This document shows, piece after piece, positions 44,597-57,500 of a stretch of DNA of 64,000 nucleotides. How positions within the stretch are numbered: position 1 is the stretch's first letter; every line of letters starts with the position of its first letter. The DNA is taken from the NCBI RefSeq assembly GCF_031143425.1, contig NC_090451.1:352726339-352790338 (forward strand). Reading direction: 5' to 3'. Under the pieces are notes generated by a model. It was not told the DNA's origin and did not search any database. It saw only the letters and a program-made list of their open reading frames with translations. The translations under genes were made by a program, and so were the position numbers. Source of the DNA: Pleurodeles waltl. Its lineage: Eukaryota; Chordata; Amphibia; Caudata; Salamandridae.

Positions 44597-45303
44597 AGGG
44601 ACAGATGTACAAAGCTTTTTTGAAGTCATAGATGGCCTGATTTTCAATGTACAAAAGGCAAATTGCGATTCTGTAATGTGTTACTGAATCGCAGTTTGCG
44701 TTTGCAACCCAATTCTGGTTCAGTATTTGGAATAGGTGGGTTTATGGCATCCATTCCAAATACCAAATTACAGTGGTATGTACTAATGTTTTGGGACTGA
44801 ATTCCGGTTGCACAAACAGTAATACATTACCACCAGTTTTAAATTTGTGGTAACCCATTCGCAAACTGGGAGGGGTCCCAAGGAGACCCCCTTCCCTTTG
44901 ATAATGTTAAACAAAATATTTTTAAGAGCAGGTGGACCACTGCCCACTCCTAAAAAAAAAAATGAAACTTAAATGTTTTCTTTTTTTAAATGCCTCCAGT
45001 TTTCCTTTAAGTTGAATGGGCGCCTTTCCAAAAAAGAAGATTGCTTTATTAAAAAGCAGGCGCAGACATGATGGTCGGCGGACATAAGCAGGCCTCTATC
45101 GCTGTGATGGTGACAATTCCTAGTGGGACACAAATTGCAACCTACTTCATAAATATTTTTGAAGTAGGTCGATATATGACCCCCTAGGAATCACTATGTT
45201 AAGAGTAAAAGTTTTATATATTGGGAATAGCAATTTCCTAATTACTATTTGGAGATAATCTCAATTAGGAAATCGCTATTCTTGAAGTTAGCACATCTAG
45301 CCT
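44597..45303. mobile_element. MITE-like element with inverted sub-repeats
   Basis: Imperfect ends: GACAGATGTACAAAGC on the left and the reverse complement of GGCTAGATGTGCTAAC on the right. Near the right end GAATAGCAATTTCCTAATTA pairs with TAATTGAG..AGGAAATCGCTATTC-like sequence (45224-45283), and on the left TTGCGATTCTGTAA faces a near-inverse TTACTGAATCGCAGTTTGCG. No coding capacity was seen. The target duplication is not resolved. Confidence 0.5.
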
Positions 45304-46629
45304 TTTATCTCCTCCTTTAACCTCAACTGTTATGGCATCTCTGACTCTGCTCCTCCTATCTTTTCTATTTGAAAGTCTCCTCTGCATTCTGAGAGATCTC
45401 CACACACGTACTCATAGGTTTTTGTAGTAAATGTGGTATGGATGACGGAATAGATGCAAAATGTTGAATACGTACTACTAAACGGGAGCAGATTAGGGAG
45501 GAGTACGAAGAGGTTAAGGGAAGGGTACTGAGGTGTTTAGGGAGGGACAAAAACCCACCCACTAAAGAATAAGCCTATTTGTATTCACAAGCTATACTTC
45601 TGAAGTTACTACATCCAAAAAGGGCCCAAAACTGTAGTAAATGTACTCTAGCTCAGCCATGGAGAGATTCCAGCATCACATATGGCCAACCATTGGTACT
45701 GCAACAAACTCCCATGTAGGCATCACAAACAGGGCAGTGTCGATGCTTACAAAAGGTACTGAGCTGCACCCACAGAAGAGCACCCATGTTTGCCATCATG
45801 TCACAGTCACTAGCAAAAAGGCAATGGATGGTACAGGTATTTTATGCTTGTGTCCACTTTTCTCGTGTGGAAGGTGCCATTGACTGCTCCCTAGGGTTCT
45901 TCAGCCACCTCACTACCCAGCACACCTTTTCCAAAACAGATGCCACTGGCACTCAACTTGCTAGCAGTGATGCCAATTGTTGCTTCACTGATGTGTATGG
46001 TGCCTTTCCTAGAACCAAACACTGTAGCCACATCTTCCTTAAGTCATTTCTTGCATGCTGCTTGGTTGTTGGGGATTTTGTTGACATGTGGCTCACCGAT
46101 AAGTAACAGCATCTCACACTACAGGTGCCTGTGCATCTGGGGTGGTAGCCTAAACATACTCATGAATCAGCACAACACAAAACACACACATACCCTGGGA
46201 CCTAGTTTTGGGGGAATGTTTGGGGTGTGACACCCCACAAATAAATGCATTCTTGGCTTAGCAGTTGGGTTTAGAGCCAGGTCTGCTATATCTGTGAAAG
46301 TTTTTTTCATTGTCCTGATTTCATTAAAAGGTTTAACCTGATCATTTTCTGAATCAGGAACTTAAATACATATAATGACTGATTTACCAAAAACAGTAGT
46401 AAATCTATACCCATCTAAGTATTCCTTGAATGGATGCAAATTTAATACTTTTTGGAATTCTCAAACATTGGCAGTAGTAGGCGTGGAAAACTGCACCAGT
46501 CTCTGGTTTCTAGGCATACTGCAGGCAATCGAACACTCAAATGTTTATGAGACGAATGCTTCTAAACAGTCTTATCACTGGCCATCACTCGGGTAGCATT
46601 TGTTTTTGCCCCTTGTTCCACTCTTGACA
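45304..46629. other. Unassigned 1.3 kb
   Basis: Overlapping short frames occur (45641-46230 on plus), but no translation shows a known domain and several stops interrupt each. It could be a decayed transposon accessory gene; I cannot support a call. Confidence 0.3.
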
Positions 46630-46740
46630 GAGGGCTTGATTTTTGGTTTGGTGGACGGAGTAAAGGCAGGGTGGTGGAGGACATTACATCTGCTACCCTG
46701 CCTTTACTTCACCAGCAAAATGTAGAGATGTCTCGCAGCC
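46630..46740. repeat. Hairpin / fold-back repeat
   Basis: GTAAAGGCAGGGTGG (from about 46661) pairs with the reverse-complement-like TACCCTGCCTTTACTTCACC about 30 bases later. The loop holds AGGACATTACATCTG. It looks like the core of a small MITE, but no longer termini are visible. Confidence 0.5.
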
Positions 46741-48715
46741 ATCTCTAAACATTGGCAAGAACCACTATTATTGCAGTTCCTGTAACACAGTAAAAGTTTG
46801 ACAGATGACTCTGTTGGTTGTCAAACTTTTCCAAAGTTTTGTATTTTTCAAAAACAAACTCTCCAGGTGTGAGTTTGTTTTTAACAAAATATAAAACCTT
46901 CCTCCAGAACAATAATGTAGTTTGTGCAATCTTGTGGCAGGTGCTAAGTATCTTTGCCACACAAGTATTTTGATTTTTCTGATAGGAGTCCGTCAAGAAG
47001 TTACGGGGTGGCAGTCAGATTATGGTACCGTAAATTGAATCCTCTTGATTTGGTGAATTTACCAGGACCTCGTGAGATGGACTTCTCTCCTCATTATCAA
47101 TACCAGGACATCTCACAAGCGCAGGGCAGGGGGTAGAGTATTGGGGAAATTAGGTCTACCCACATCCCCATTATAATTAGTTTTCAAATGAGATAGGTTT
47201 AATCATATGATTGATTTAGCATATCCGTATGGTTGTCTTCCAATGTTAATCAAAAATTATTCTTTATAAATTCTTTTTTTTTTTAAACAATTGGTTGCAC
47301 AATTTTAGGATTTTCTCTTGAATATCCACAGTGACCAAAATTTCCAGAATTAACAGTGTTACTAATTTTGCAAACAATCACTTCATTGGATATTTGAGAG
47401 CAATGAGGTATGCGACCATTTGAGAACGAAACAGGGGAATGTTGTGAGGGCACTGATTTCTTAGTCAGGCTGGCAACACCCTCTCTTCTCTTTAATTTTA
47501 TTCATGGACGTCATTTAGGGGGTCGCCAGGGGTCTCGGCTGTGACCCCAAGCTTGCACCTTGCGACCATTGGCACTGCCTTTGCGACCCCTAGCCTCGGA
47601 GGTGGCAAAAGCTATACGAAGAACAGGACAGTAGGTAAACAGTACTGTACTGTCTGCAGCTCCTGCTGCGAACTCAGGCAGTAGTGCTGGAATACCCACA
47701 GACGTCCTGGTGACATTTCAGCAAGGGAATGGGAAATTACGAGGTAATTTAAACGGTTTTGCCTTGGTCTTTTATTTGAATTCCAAGTCAAAGATTCTGT
47801 CATTTAAAGCCAGAAGGACACTGACTTTTGAAAAGAAAAACTTATTATTTTTTCATGCACGTTTGTGTGTCGGGATGTAAAAGTGGAGAAAAATTAATAA
47901 ACTGAACTTTAGTGACAACTGCTGGAAACGAATGGAAAAAAACTAGCAATTTTTAGATTGTTTTCATATATATCACCAGTGTTGGAATTACAAATATGAG
48001 CAATGCACTGTAATGCTGGGAGTGATGAGGGGCAAATATTTTGGGTACTTTCATAACCAATACAGCACATTGATTTACATGTATTTTTGCTCAATGTTTA
48101 AGCATCTGCTTCATATTTGAAAATACCACAACTGCAAACACCACCGTATTTAAGCTATGTCATCGTAGACAGATTTAGTATTACGCAATGTTAGATTAAC
48201 ATCCAGTTATCCAGTCTGAAGATGTTTTTCAGATTACGGTATTCTTGGACCTGTGTAAAAAGCACATGATTCCACTAAGCTACTATAACACTAATTACAC
48301 AGAACTGCTAAATAGTAGTCTGCCCCTGGTGTTTCTAAAGATTCTAATAATATTAATTTGTATGGATGCAAATTACAATTACAACTGTGATATTTCCACC
48401 ATGTGTGTAGAAATTCCACAAGCCTTCCTAGGATAGTGCCTAGGGAATTGTCCTTGACCATTTAAAATATAGTCACAAAGTGAGAACTTTCTGGATATCC
48501 ATAATCACTTTCAATGTCCTCCCCACAATTATCTGTACTTCTAAACGAAGAAGTAAACAAACCTAGGGTAAGTGATGTGTGATGGGAACTAGCGGGGAAG
48601 GAAAGATTTTTAATGAAAAGAATGTTATTGTATTCTCATTTTAGGGTTTAGTATTACGCAGTTGGTAACTTAAAAACATGGTTTTTACCTTCTGGCCCTC
48701 ACACATTCCAACTTT
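46741..48715. other. Unassigned 2 kb
   Basis: The T-run at 47274-47284 and a short GC-rich block with GTCGCCAGGGGTCTCGG..TTGCGACCCC (about 47521-47600) are the only notable items. The latter may be a fragment of a dispersed repeat. No gene was recognised. Confidence 0.3.
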
Positions 48716-49500
48716 TTTATTTTAGGGGATTTTAACCTGTGGGTGGAAGGTGGGGTACCCTCTTCCCTGAAAGTGATACAGGACCCATGTGAAATATTTG
48801 GATTATATCAATGTATGTGGCAGGCCATACCCTAGACCAGATTTCTGCTCCAGAAGGGATGATATATATGAACACAATTCTTCCTCTACCTTGGTTTGAC
48901 CATGCTCTGATTGCATTTGATTAGAGAGTGAAAGATTGTGAACATCCCAAACAGCATAGGAAAGGTACGAGAAAAGTTATATCCTGTATAAGCTTAAACA
49001 GGATGATTCACCATTGAGTCCTATTTTTAATCTATCCAGGTCCTTTGATCCCGGAAGGCCAGTTGAGGATAATTGCATATCATATGAACAGGTGATTATG
49101 GTGGCATTGGATAACATTATCCTGCCCAAGAGTATGAAATGTAGTAGTAAATCTTCAACTCCTTGGTAAAATGACTCACTGAAAATCCTGAGAGCAATAT
49201 GTAGAAAATCCGAACGTATTTGGCGTAGGGAGTATAACGAAGGCAAGACAGAAGCTTTTAAAAAAGCTCTTTGGGAGTATAAAACTGAAATTAGAAGGGC
49301 AAAAGCAGAATACCATTCTGTCTGCCACAAATAGCTCAAGAAATGTGTTTGAGGTTCTTCGGGATCTCTCCCATCCAGAATGTGCTAAACATAGACGGTG
49401 ACACAGCCTGGCTGCTTCACATACATATTTCTATAGTTCGTTCAAGTCTCTAACTGGGCAATGGCTATATAAATGCTTTTTGACCCTGAGAGGGTTTTCT
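48716..49500 (+). pseudogene. L2/CR1-like LINE fragment (endonuclease end and linker)
   Basis: At about 48723 the plus strand reads ILGDFNLWVEGG, the endonuclease GDFN motif with the wording used by L2/CR1 LINEs. A frame change follows, then AGHTLDQIS and PWFDHALIAFD, the closing GHTLD and SDH motifs with the catalytic His. From about 49140, SSTPW..DSLKILRAICRKSERIWRREYNEG is the linker (PW....L..LK...R..ER.W) before the reverse transcriptase, which is not preserved. Stops are frequent. Confidence 0.7.
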
Positions 49501-49984
49501 GTCTAGGTACTGCTCAATGGTGTGAAGCTTTGGATGTATTCTCAAGGTCACTATCAAACTGTGATAACTTGAGAACAATAGTAAAGAATTGTCCCCTATC
49601 TATGTGAGACTATTAGGCAGCCCTTCAACTCCAGTAGTGTCCAATAAATACTTTGATGGAGAATGTGCTCACCAGGCTCAGTCATAACACATTTCACCCT
49701 CATATTTGGAAAAAATGTGTGTACAATGGCATTGCTGTAGACCATGTTCGGAAAGTGCCTTTTGGATACCCTAATTCCAGCTAACAGGAAAGGTAATGTG
49801 TATACCACTACTACACTAACTTGTTCAGTAACAGGATTTTTTTTTACCTTCCATGGTTTTAGAGAGTGGACATCACTGGCCAGCACCCCCACATTGAAAA
49901 TTGTTCCAGCACCACTGAACTGAAGCATTTAACTCTTAGCTTTCTTAAACCGCTAAATATACAGCAGACCAATGTGTACTTCTT
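49501..49984. other. Unassigned
   Basis: About 480 bases between the LINE fragment and the next repeat. No coding similarity or structure was noted. Confidence 0.3.
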
Positions 49985-50515
49985 AGAAACTGGGTCTCTA
50001 GTTGGCAGAGGTATGCACCCTGTCCAAGTAGGGACCACAATCCTAGCCAGAGTAAGTTGGAACACAACCTAAATTATCCAGCGCTCACCCTGCCGTAGCT
50101 TGGCACAGAGCAGGCAGCTTAACTTAGAAGGCAATGTGTAAAGTATTTGTGCAACAACTCATACAGTAGCACAGTGAAAACACCACAAAAAGTACTCCAC
50201 ACCAGTTTAGGAAATTAGGTAATATTTATCGGAATAAAATGAGACCGAAATGACAAAACTCCAATATGCACAAGTCAAGATATCACTTTTTAAAGGTTTA
50301 AATGAGTCTCAATCCTTAAGAATCAGTGGTTTTATCTTTTTAAAACACAGTACCTGGGATGCATCAAAAATAACAATGCAGAAGGGCCACAGGGAAGAAG
50401 ATGCGTTGAAAAGTAATGCAATGCATTGATTCTTCCAGCGTGCTAAAGGTGATGCTTTGTTTCTTTCCACGTTGGCAGGCTATGCTTGGGTTTCCAGGAG
50501 CGCAGCCTTGGTTCC

Positions 50516-53515
50516 TGTAGGAGGCTGGCCTGGCTTGTAGTGGGTACCAGAGGTACTTACACCTTGTGCCAGGTCCAGTTATCCCTTATTAATGTAGAAG
50601 AGGTGTTTCTAGTAGCTTAGACTGATAGAAGGTAGCTATGGCAAAGCAGCTTAGGCTGAACTAGGAGACATGTAAAGCTCCTACTATACCACTTATATGA
50701 TATGCACAATATCATAAGAAAACACAATACACAGAGCTACTAAAAATAAAGGTACTTTATTTTTATGACAATATGCCAAAAGTATCACAGTGAGTACCCT
50801 CAGTAAGAAGGTAATATATATACACAAGTTATATGTACACAAACCAAAATTAGGTAAGTAATAGCAAGAAAAGTAATGCAAACAGTGTAGAATTACAATA
50901 GATTGCAATAGGAGCACATAGGTATAGGGGCAACACAAACCATATACTCCAAAAGTGGAATGCGAACCATGAATGGACCCCAGGCCTATGTGAGCTTGTA
51001 GAGGGTCGGTGGGACTGTAAGAAAACAGTGAGGGTTAGAAAAATACCCCACCCCAAGACCCTGAAAAGTAGGAGTAAAGTGCACCTGCTACCCCCAGAGA
51101 GCACAGAAGTCGTGATAGGGGGATTCTGCAGGAGGAACACACACCAGCAATGCACTGACAACGGATATCCGGACCTGAGTAACTGTAAGACAAGGGGACC
51201 AAGTCCAATAGTCACAACAGTGTCGAGAGGGGCAGGAGCCCAGGAAATGGCAGCAGAAGGTGCAAGGAAGCTGCCACCGGTTAGAAGAAGCTTGGAGTTC
51301 TGCAAGAAAGAAGAGGACTAGGAACTTCTTCTTTGGAAGACGGATGTCCCACATCGAGATGAAGCTTGCAGAGGTGTTCCCACGCAGAAAGACCACAAAC
51401 AAGCCTTGCTAGCTGCAAGGGGGGTGGTAGAGGTTTTTGGGTGCTGCAGGGGACCAGGAGGGACCAGGATGTCGCCACTTGGAGGAGGAGACAGCGGGGG
51501 CGCTCAGCAACTCAGAGAGCCCTCACAGAAGCAGGCAGCACCGGCAAAAGTACCCCAACAGGCACTTAGAAGAAAAGTGAACCGGAGTCCACGCGAAGTC
51601 ACAAAAGGGAGTCCCACGACACCGGAGGACAACTCAGAAGGTTGTACACTTCAGGACGGAGTGCTGGGGACCCAGGCTTGGCTGTGCACGAAGGAAATCC
51701 TGGAAGAGTACACAGGAGCCGGAGCAGCTGCAAATCACGTGGTACACAGCTTTGCAGTTTAGAGTGGGAAGGCAAGGACTTACCTCCACCAAACTTGTAC
51801 TGAAGAGTCACTGGACTGTGGGAGTCACTTGGTCAGAGTTGCTGTGTTCCAGGGACCACGCTCGTCAGGATGAGAGGGGACCCAGAGGACCAGTGATGCA
51901 GTCTTTTGGTGCCTGCGTTAGCAGGGGGAAGATTCCGTCGACCCACAGGAGATTTCTTCTGAGCTTTTGGTGCAGGGTGAAGGCAGGCTACCCCCAGAGC
52001 ATGCACCACCTGGAAACAGTCGAGAAAGCCGGCAGGATTAGGCGCTACAATGGTGCTGGTAGTCGTCTTGCTACTTTGTTGCAGTTTTGCAGGTGTCCTG
52101 GAGCAGTCAGCGGTCGATCCTTTGGTAGAAGGTGAAGAGGGAGATGCAGAGGAACTCTGGTGAGCTCTTGCATTCGGTATCTGAAGAATTCCCCAAAGCA
52201 GAGACCCTAAATAGCCAGAAAAGGAGGTTTGGCTATTAAGGGAGGAGGATTGGCTACCAAGAGAGGTAAGAGCCTATCAGAAGGAGCCTCTGACGTCACC
52301 TGCTGGCACTGGCCACTCAGAGCAGTCCAGTGTGCCCCCAACACCTCTGTTTCCAAGATGGCAGAGGTCTGGGATACACTGGAGGAGCTCTGGGCACCTC
52401 CCCTGGGAGGTACTGGTCAGGGGAGTGGTCACTCCCCTTTCCTTTGTCCAGTTTCGCGCCAGAGCATGGCTGGGGGATCCCTGAACCGGTGTAGACTGGC
52501 TTATGCAGAGATGGGCACCATCTGTGCCCATGAAAGCATTTCCAGAGGCTGGGGGAGGCTACTCCTCCCCAGCCCTTCACACCTATTTCCAAAGGGAGAG
52601 GGTGTAACACCCTCTCTCAGAGGACATCCTTTGTTCTGCCTTCCTGGGCCAGGGCTGCCTGGACCCCAGGAGGGCAGAAACCTGTCTGAGGGGTTGGTAG
52701 CAGCAGCAGCTGCAGTGGAGACCCCGGAAAGGCAGTTTGGCAGTACCCAGGTTCTGTGCTAGAGACCCGGGGGATCATGGAATTGTCCCCCCAACACCAG
52801 AATGGTATTGGGGTGACAATTCCATGATCTTAGACATGTTACATGGCCATGTTCGGAGTTAACATTGTGACGCTATACATAGGTAGTGACCTATGTATAG
52901 TGCTCGCGTGTAATGGTGTCCCCGCACTCACAAAGTCCGGGGAATTTGCCCTGAACGATGTGGGGGCACCTTGGCTAGTGCCAGGGTGCCCACACACTAA
53001 GTAACTTTGCACCTAACCTTCACCAGGTGAAGGTTAGACATATAGGTGACTTATAAGTTACTTAAGTGCAGTGGTAAATGGCTGTGAAATAACGTGGACG
53101 TTATTTCACGCAGGCTGCAGTGGCAGGCCTGTGTAAGAATTGTCAGAGCTCCCTGTGGGTGGAAAAAGAAATGCTGCAGCCCATAGGGATCTCCTGGAAC
53201 CCCAATACCCTGGGTACCTCAGTACCATATACAAAGGAATTATATGGGTGTACCAGTATGCCAATGTGAATTGGTAAATTTAGTCATTAGCCTGTTAGTG
53301 ACAAATTTGGGAAGCAGAGAGAGCATAACCACTGAGGTTCTGGTTAGCAGAGCCTCAGTGAGACAGTTAGGCATCACACAGGGAACACATACAGGGCACA
53401 TACTTATGAGCACTGGGGCCCTGCCTGGCAGGGTCCCAGTGACACATAGACTAAAACAACATATATACAGTGAATTATGGGGGTAATATGCCATGCAAGA
53501 TGGTACTTTCCTACA
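50516..53515 (-). mobile_element. Solo LTR, 3,000 bp (TSD GTTCC)
   Basis: It starts TGTAGGAGGCTGGCCTGG and ends GGTACTTTCCTACA. GTTCC lies on both sides (50511-50515 and 53516-53520). It matches the full LTR at 28265-31227 along its length. There is no internal region, so it is a solo LTR. Transcription sense is minus by comparison with the nested element. Confidence 0.95.
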
Positions 53516-53931
53516 GTTCCTAACTGTGATGTGGGGATATTTTGATACCCAGGGATGATGTGTGAAAAACTCAGAATGCATTGAGCAGAGGCAGCAGGTG
53601 CTGCCTCGATTAAGCAGGTGATGCAGTGATTTTTAAGCCGCGTAGCAGGCCCTGCATTGTTTTTCCGATGGTCTGGATTTCCTCTTCTTTGGTGAAATCT
53701 TTGATAGAGTTGAGACCTCAGAATAGGAGACATGGTCAATAGAAGCCATTGGAGAGCACTTGAGGAGGAAGGCAGAGTCCTTCTAGCAGAGTCAGGGTCA
53801 GCAAGCAGCAGGGCACTAAGCAGGCCAGCAGTTCTTCCAGCAAAGCAGTTCAGATGAGTCATTTGAGAAGCCAGGCAGTCCCTTTGACAGAGTCCAGTTG
53901 TAGGTCCCAGGATGCTTGTTTCCAGTCCATG

Positions 53932-54440
53932 GAGGACCTGGCCTGGCAGCTCGGGCTGGACTGTTCCCAGGGGAAACAGGGTCAAGACTGATTTGCATAT
54001 GGCTGGGTCCAAACTGAGCTGGCATGGTGAGCAAAAGAATGATGGATTAAGCCCAGATCCGTGACTGGGGGTGAGGGTTTGAAAGGTTTCAGCACTCCGT
54101 CCATCATCTTTTTGTGTTGCTAAAGTTGCCCTAAGTGGGAAGGGTATTCCCAGACGTGGGTCCCATACTCAGTGTGCCACTGGATTCAAGCTAGCCTAGC
54201 TGATGAAGGGTGATACCTTGAAACTGGTCTCAGGGGCTTGTTTCGGGGCCAGGGAGGACCTGCCCTGGCAGTTCAGGCTGTAATGTTCCCATGGGGAACA
54301 GGGTCAAGACTGATTTGCATATGGCTGGGTCCAAACTGGGGTGGCATTGTGAGTAAAAGAACAATGGATTAAACCCAGATCTGTGACTGGGGTGAGGGTT
54401 TGAGAGGTTTCAGCACATCGCCCATCATCCTTTTGTGTTA
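53932..54440. repeat. Duplicated unit, period about 322 bp
   Basis: The segment from GAGGACCTGGCCTGGCAG (53932) through AGACTGATTTGCATATGGCT and TTTCAGCACTCCGTCC (about 54105) recurs from 54254 to 54440 with about one change in ten. The sequence between the copies is not shared. It is an internal tandem-type duplication within the older repeat. Confidence 0.8.
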
Positions 54441-55142
54441 CTTTCTAAAAGTGGCATTTTTGAAATAGTAATCACCAGTAAGTAGGATTTCTCACTAACA
54501 TTCCAACCATACCAAACATGACAAGGCTAGTCCCCCATATCAGAAATTACCACTTTAAGGTATATAAGGGAATTTCTAATGCTGTCCTATTAGAGGGACA
54601 GGGTTCAAAGTAGTCAAAAATGGCTTTGGGAGTTTTTCACTAGCAGGACATGTAAAACTCACTAGTACATGTCCTGCCCTTTACTTACATAGCACCCTGC
54701 CCTGTGGGCTACCTAAGGCCTACCTCAGGGGTGACTTGCATGTAATAAAAGGAGAGTTTAAGGCTTGGCAAGGACTTTTAAATGCCGAGTCAAAGTGGCA
54801 GTGAAACTGCACACATAGGTCTTGCAATGAGAAGCCCGAGACATGGTTAAGGGGCTACTAATGTGGGTGGCACAATCAGTGCTGCAAGCTCACTAGTGGC
54901 ATTTTATTTACAGGCCCTGGGCACATGTAGTGCACTTTACTAGGGATTTCCAGGTAAAATAAATATGCCAATTGGATATGAGCCAGTGTTAACCATGTTT
55001 TAGGGAACGAGTGTGTGTTCTGTAGCTCTGGTTAGCAGTGGTAAAGTGCCCAGAGTCCTAAAGCCAACAAAATTGAGGTTGGAAAAAGAGGAGGAGGAAG
55101 GCAAAATGTTTGGGGTGACCCTTCAGAGGGGGCCATTCTCCA

Positions 55143-56082
55143 AGAGTACTCTACTGAACCATTTTAAAAAATGGAATTAAATGACACTGATTTAAACAGG
55201 ATGTGTGATGTTACCATCATGTCAGTACCATATTTAAAATGTAGGTGGTATATTAAATCTATGCCCAACGCTCTCCATTGAAACATGCGGCTGCTGCAAT
55301 TAAATGTGCGAGCATAGAATATTGCTTGCCCCTTCAGCTCACTCTTGCAGCTTTCTGCTTTCTCCGTTTGTGACGCTTTTCTGTCTTTCTCTTCCTCCAT
55401 CTTTCCCATATGTCTTTTGCTGGCAGTAAATGCCTGATGCAGAAAAATAAGTGGCGGCCCCAAAAATAAGTGCCAGTGCCTCCCAGCAGCAACCACCGGT
55501 TCAAATTAAGCACTGTCTGCACTGCAGGGTCAAATTGCTGCGTTTAAGTGCTCCAGTGGTGCTGTGATTAAGAACCCCACCTCTGCAGGGTCCCAGAGGG
55601 TAAATAGTAAATGAACAGTGGCTTGTTAAAAGTTTTGTAAACACTGCACAATGTGTTTTTGTAATTATGGACACTTTTAGCCCCAAGCCAAGAATTTGAT
55701 GTCACACCCCCTCTAGCTTAGGTGGATGACTTTATTATTGTTTTGGGCAGCGGACTTAAATAATGAACTCAGACTTTTTTTATTTTTAAATTTAGAATTA
55801 TTGTTATGGTCTGATTTTATTGGACTGTTCGTGGACATTTTTTAAATGAAGCCCTTTGTATGCAGACTAGTATTCATGCCATTACATTTCCTGGTATGTT
55901 TTATTATTCATCAATCCTCCTTAGGCTTGCATTTCCACTTGAACCAAGGCTCAGTTTTATCTAATTTGGCAAATTCACAAATAATTTCTTTAACGACTTT
56001 CTTTTGCACTTTGCGATATTGAAACATGACAGTACATTTTCATAGTAAGTTTCGAGGAATGCAAGAATGAGTGATATAAAAT
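55143..56082. other. Unassigned, with a possible short interspersed repeat
   Basis: The stretch 55290-55530 (AAAAATAAGTGGCGGCCCCA, AAAATAAGTGCCAGTGCC, CAAATTAAGCACTGTCTGC) is a phrase I recall as dispersed in newts, probably a minus-strand SINE-like copy. No RNA polymerase III boxes were confirmed. The rest shows nothing. Confidence 0.3.
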
Positions 56083-57095
56083 TCAGCACATAACTACTTG
56101 TACATAGAATTGTATTAGACAAAATGTGACACAATAAGAGAGTACAGTGCAATCACAAGTGGTTGTCTTGATGCTATTTCCACGTGGTCTACTGGGGTTA
56201 GCGGCAGTCCTTACAAATATATAGCTCACGCCGGGTTGCTCCCTGTGTCTGAGAGGGACATCACCCACAGCTCTGAAGCCCTCAGCGTCTTGGACATCAT
56301 TAGATTAACTTCCCCAGTTCTTTCTTGTCGCTGTATGTAAGTGGTAAATGGGCACCTCATGGCGTCAAATTTGGCGACTCTGTCCCTGATGATTGCTGTA
56401 AGCCTTTCAGTTGCGTAGAGATTCCAAACCTTCCCCCACCACATGTTGAGTGAGGGTGCTTGCGGTTGCTTCCACATTTGGACTATACTCAAGCATGCTG
56501 TTAATAAGTGTGAGAAGAGCCATCACTTTGGAGTCGTTGTGGAAAAGTCTATTCCCTGTGTGTCACCTAAAAGTATCACAAGCGGGTCATGTGGCAGTGA
56601 TATGTTAGTAATAGAATGTACCGTGGTATGGACCCAGTTCTAAAATATCTGAACCATGGGGCATGACCACCATGTATGTATAAAGGTGCTCCATTCCCTG
56701 CACCCTTTCCAACAGAGCTCTGAGGCCCCAGACATCCTATGGAGTGTTAGGGGTGTAAGGTACCAGCATGTGAGGATTTTGTATGAGTTATCATTGTAGC
56801 AGAAAACAATGGAGGAGGTTGAAGCCCCCTGCCATATTGCACCCGAACTGTCACCTGTAATGTCTGTTTTCAATTCCCTTTCCCAAAGCCTCACATACGC
56901 ATGTTTCTTTGGGGGGTGGGGGTTGAGGTTGAGCACGTAACTATACAGCCATGATATGCCCTTACAATTAATGTTGTTAAGGTATAAAGTTTCTATGGAT
57001 GTGTCTTCTGTTTGCATGGCTAAGCAGGCCCAGTGGAGTGCCTGTCCAATTTTATAGGTGTCCTGTCCTGTCGGGGACTGGCTAGATACCCGTTC
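56083..57095 (-). pseudogene. L1 ORF2 C-terminal relic, minus strand
   Basis: Frame 57017-56640 reads HAYVRLWERELKTDITGDSS, then NDNSYKILTCWYLTPLTLHRM and ELCWKGCREWSTFIHTWWSCP. This is the C-terminal Cys-rich region of L1 ORF2 (YK.L.RWY.TP..LH.......CW+.C...GT..H.WW.CP). Frame 56492-56226 continues with MWWGKVWNLYATERLTAIIRDRVAKFDAMRCPF. Two stops separate them. The element is 5' truncated; from 56226 to 56083 is likely its 3' untranslated part. Confidence 0.8.
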
Positions 57096-57500
57096 ATCTT
57101 TGAGTCACATCTGTATATTCACAATCATTTTTAATATCAAATCATAACTGAATATTTATATATAAAAGCTTTCAAACATTAAAAAAATTAATGAATAGAA
57201 TTATATTTTAAGAAGGGATACAGTATTTTTTTTTTCAAAATGGTTTTCAGTAAGTGTGTCTGGGAAATGAAATCTAAAAAAATCAAAAAACATTTTTGGG
57301 GGGATTTTACCCTGCTGCTCCACCTAATGAGGAAACATTGGTTGAGCTTGTGCTTGTTGTTTGGGTGGTTGCGGTGGAGATGGGGTAGATGGAGATTGTT
57401 CAGGAGGTTGTGACAGAGCAGTTATGTTGGCAAGTAGTGTCTGTCTTTTAGGTTGGGTTGCGTGCCTCTGCAAAAATGTTGTGCATACACTGACTGTGAA
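57096..57500. other. Unassigned AT-rich spacer
   Basis: T- and A-rich runs near 57221-57235 and 57279-57290. A minus frame at 57515-57324 encodes a Pro/Gln-rich peptide and may be the tail of the next feature. Confidence 0.3.

Larger units (their letters stand above)
49985..55142. mobile_element. Older LTR-like newt repeat, split by a solo LTR
   Basis: The left part (to 50515) starts near TGGGTCTCTAGTTGGCAGAG; the right part (53521-55142) ends with the TGGTTAGCAGTGGTAAAGTG and GGAGGAGGAAGGCAAAATG region. I know both as parts of one abundant newt repeat, but termini and target duplication are not defined here. It has no coding region. It contains an internal 322 bp-period duplication at 53932-54440. 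The solo LTR 50516-53515 lies inside it. Confidence 0.55.

Noticed and set aside
45641..46230. Overlapping frames as a transposase or host exon
   Set aside because: Tested both strands by eye; no DDE, Myb/SANT or other motif and repeated stops.
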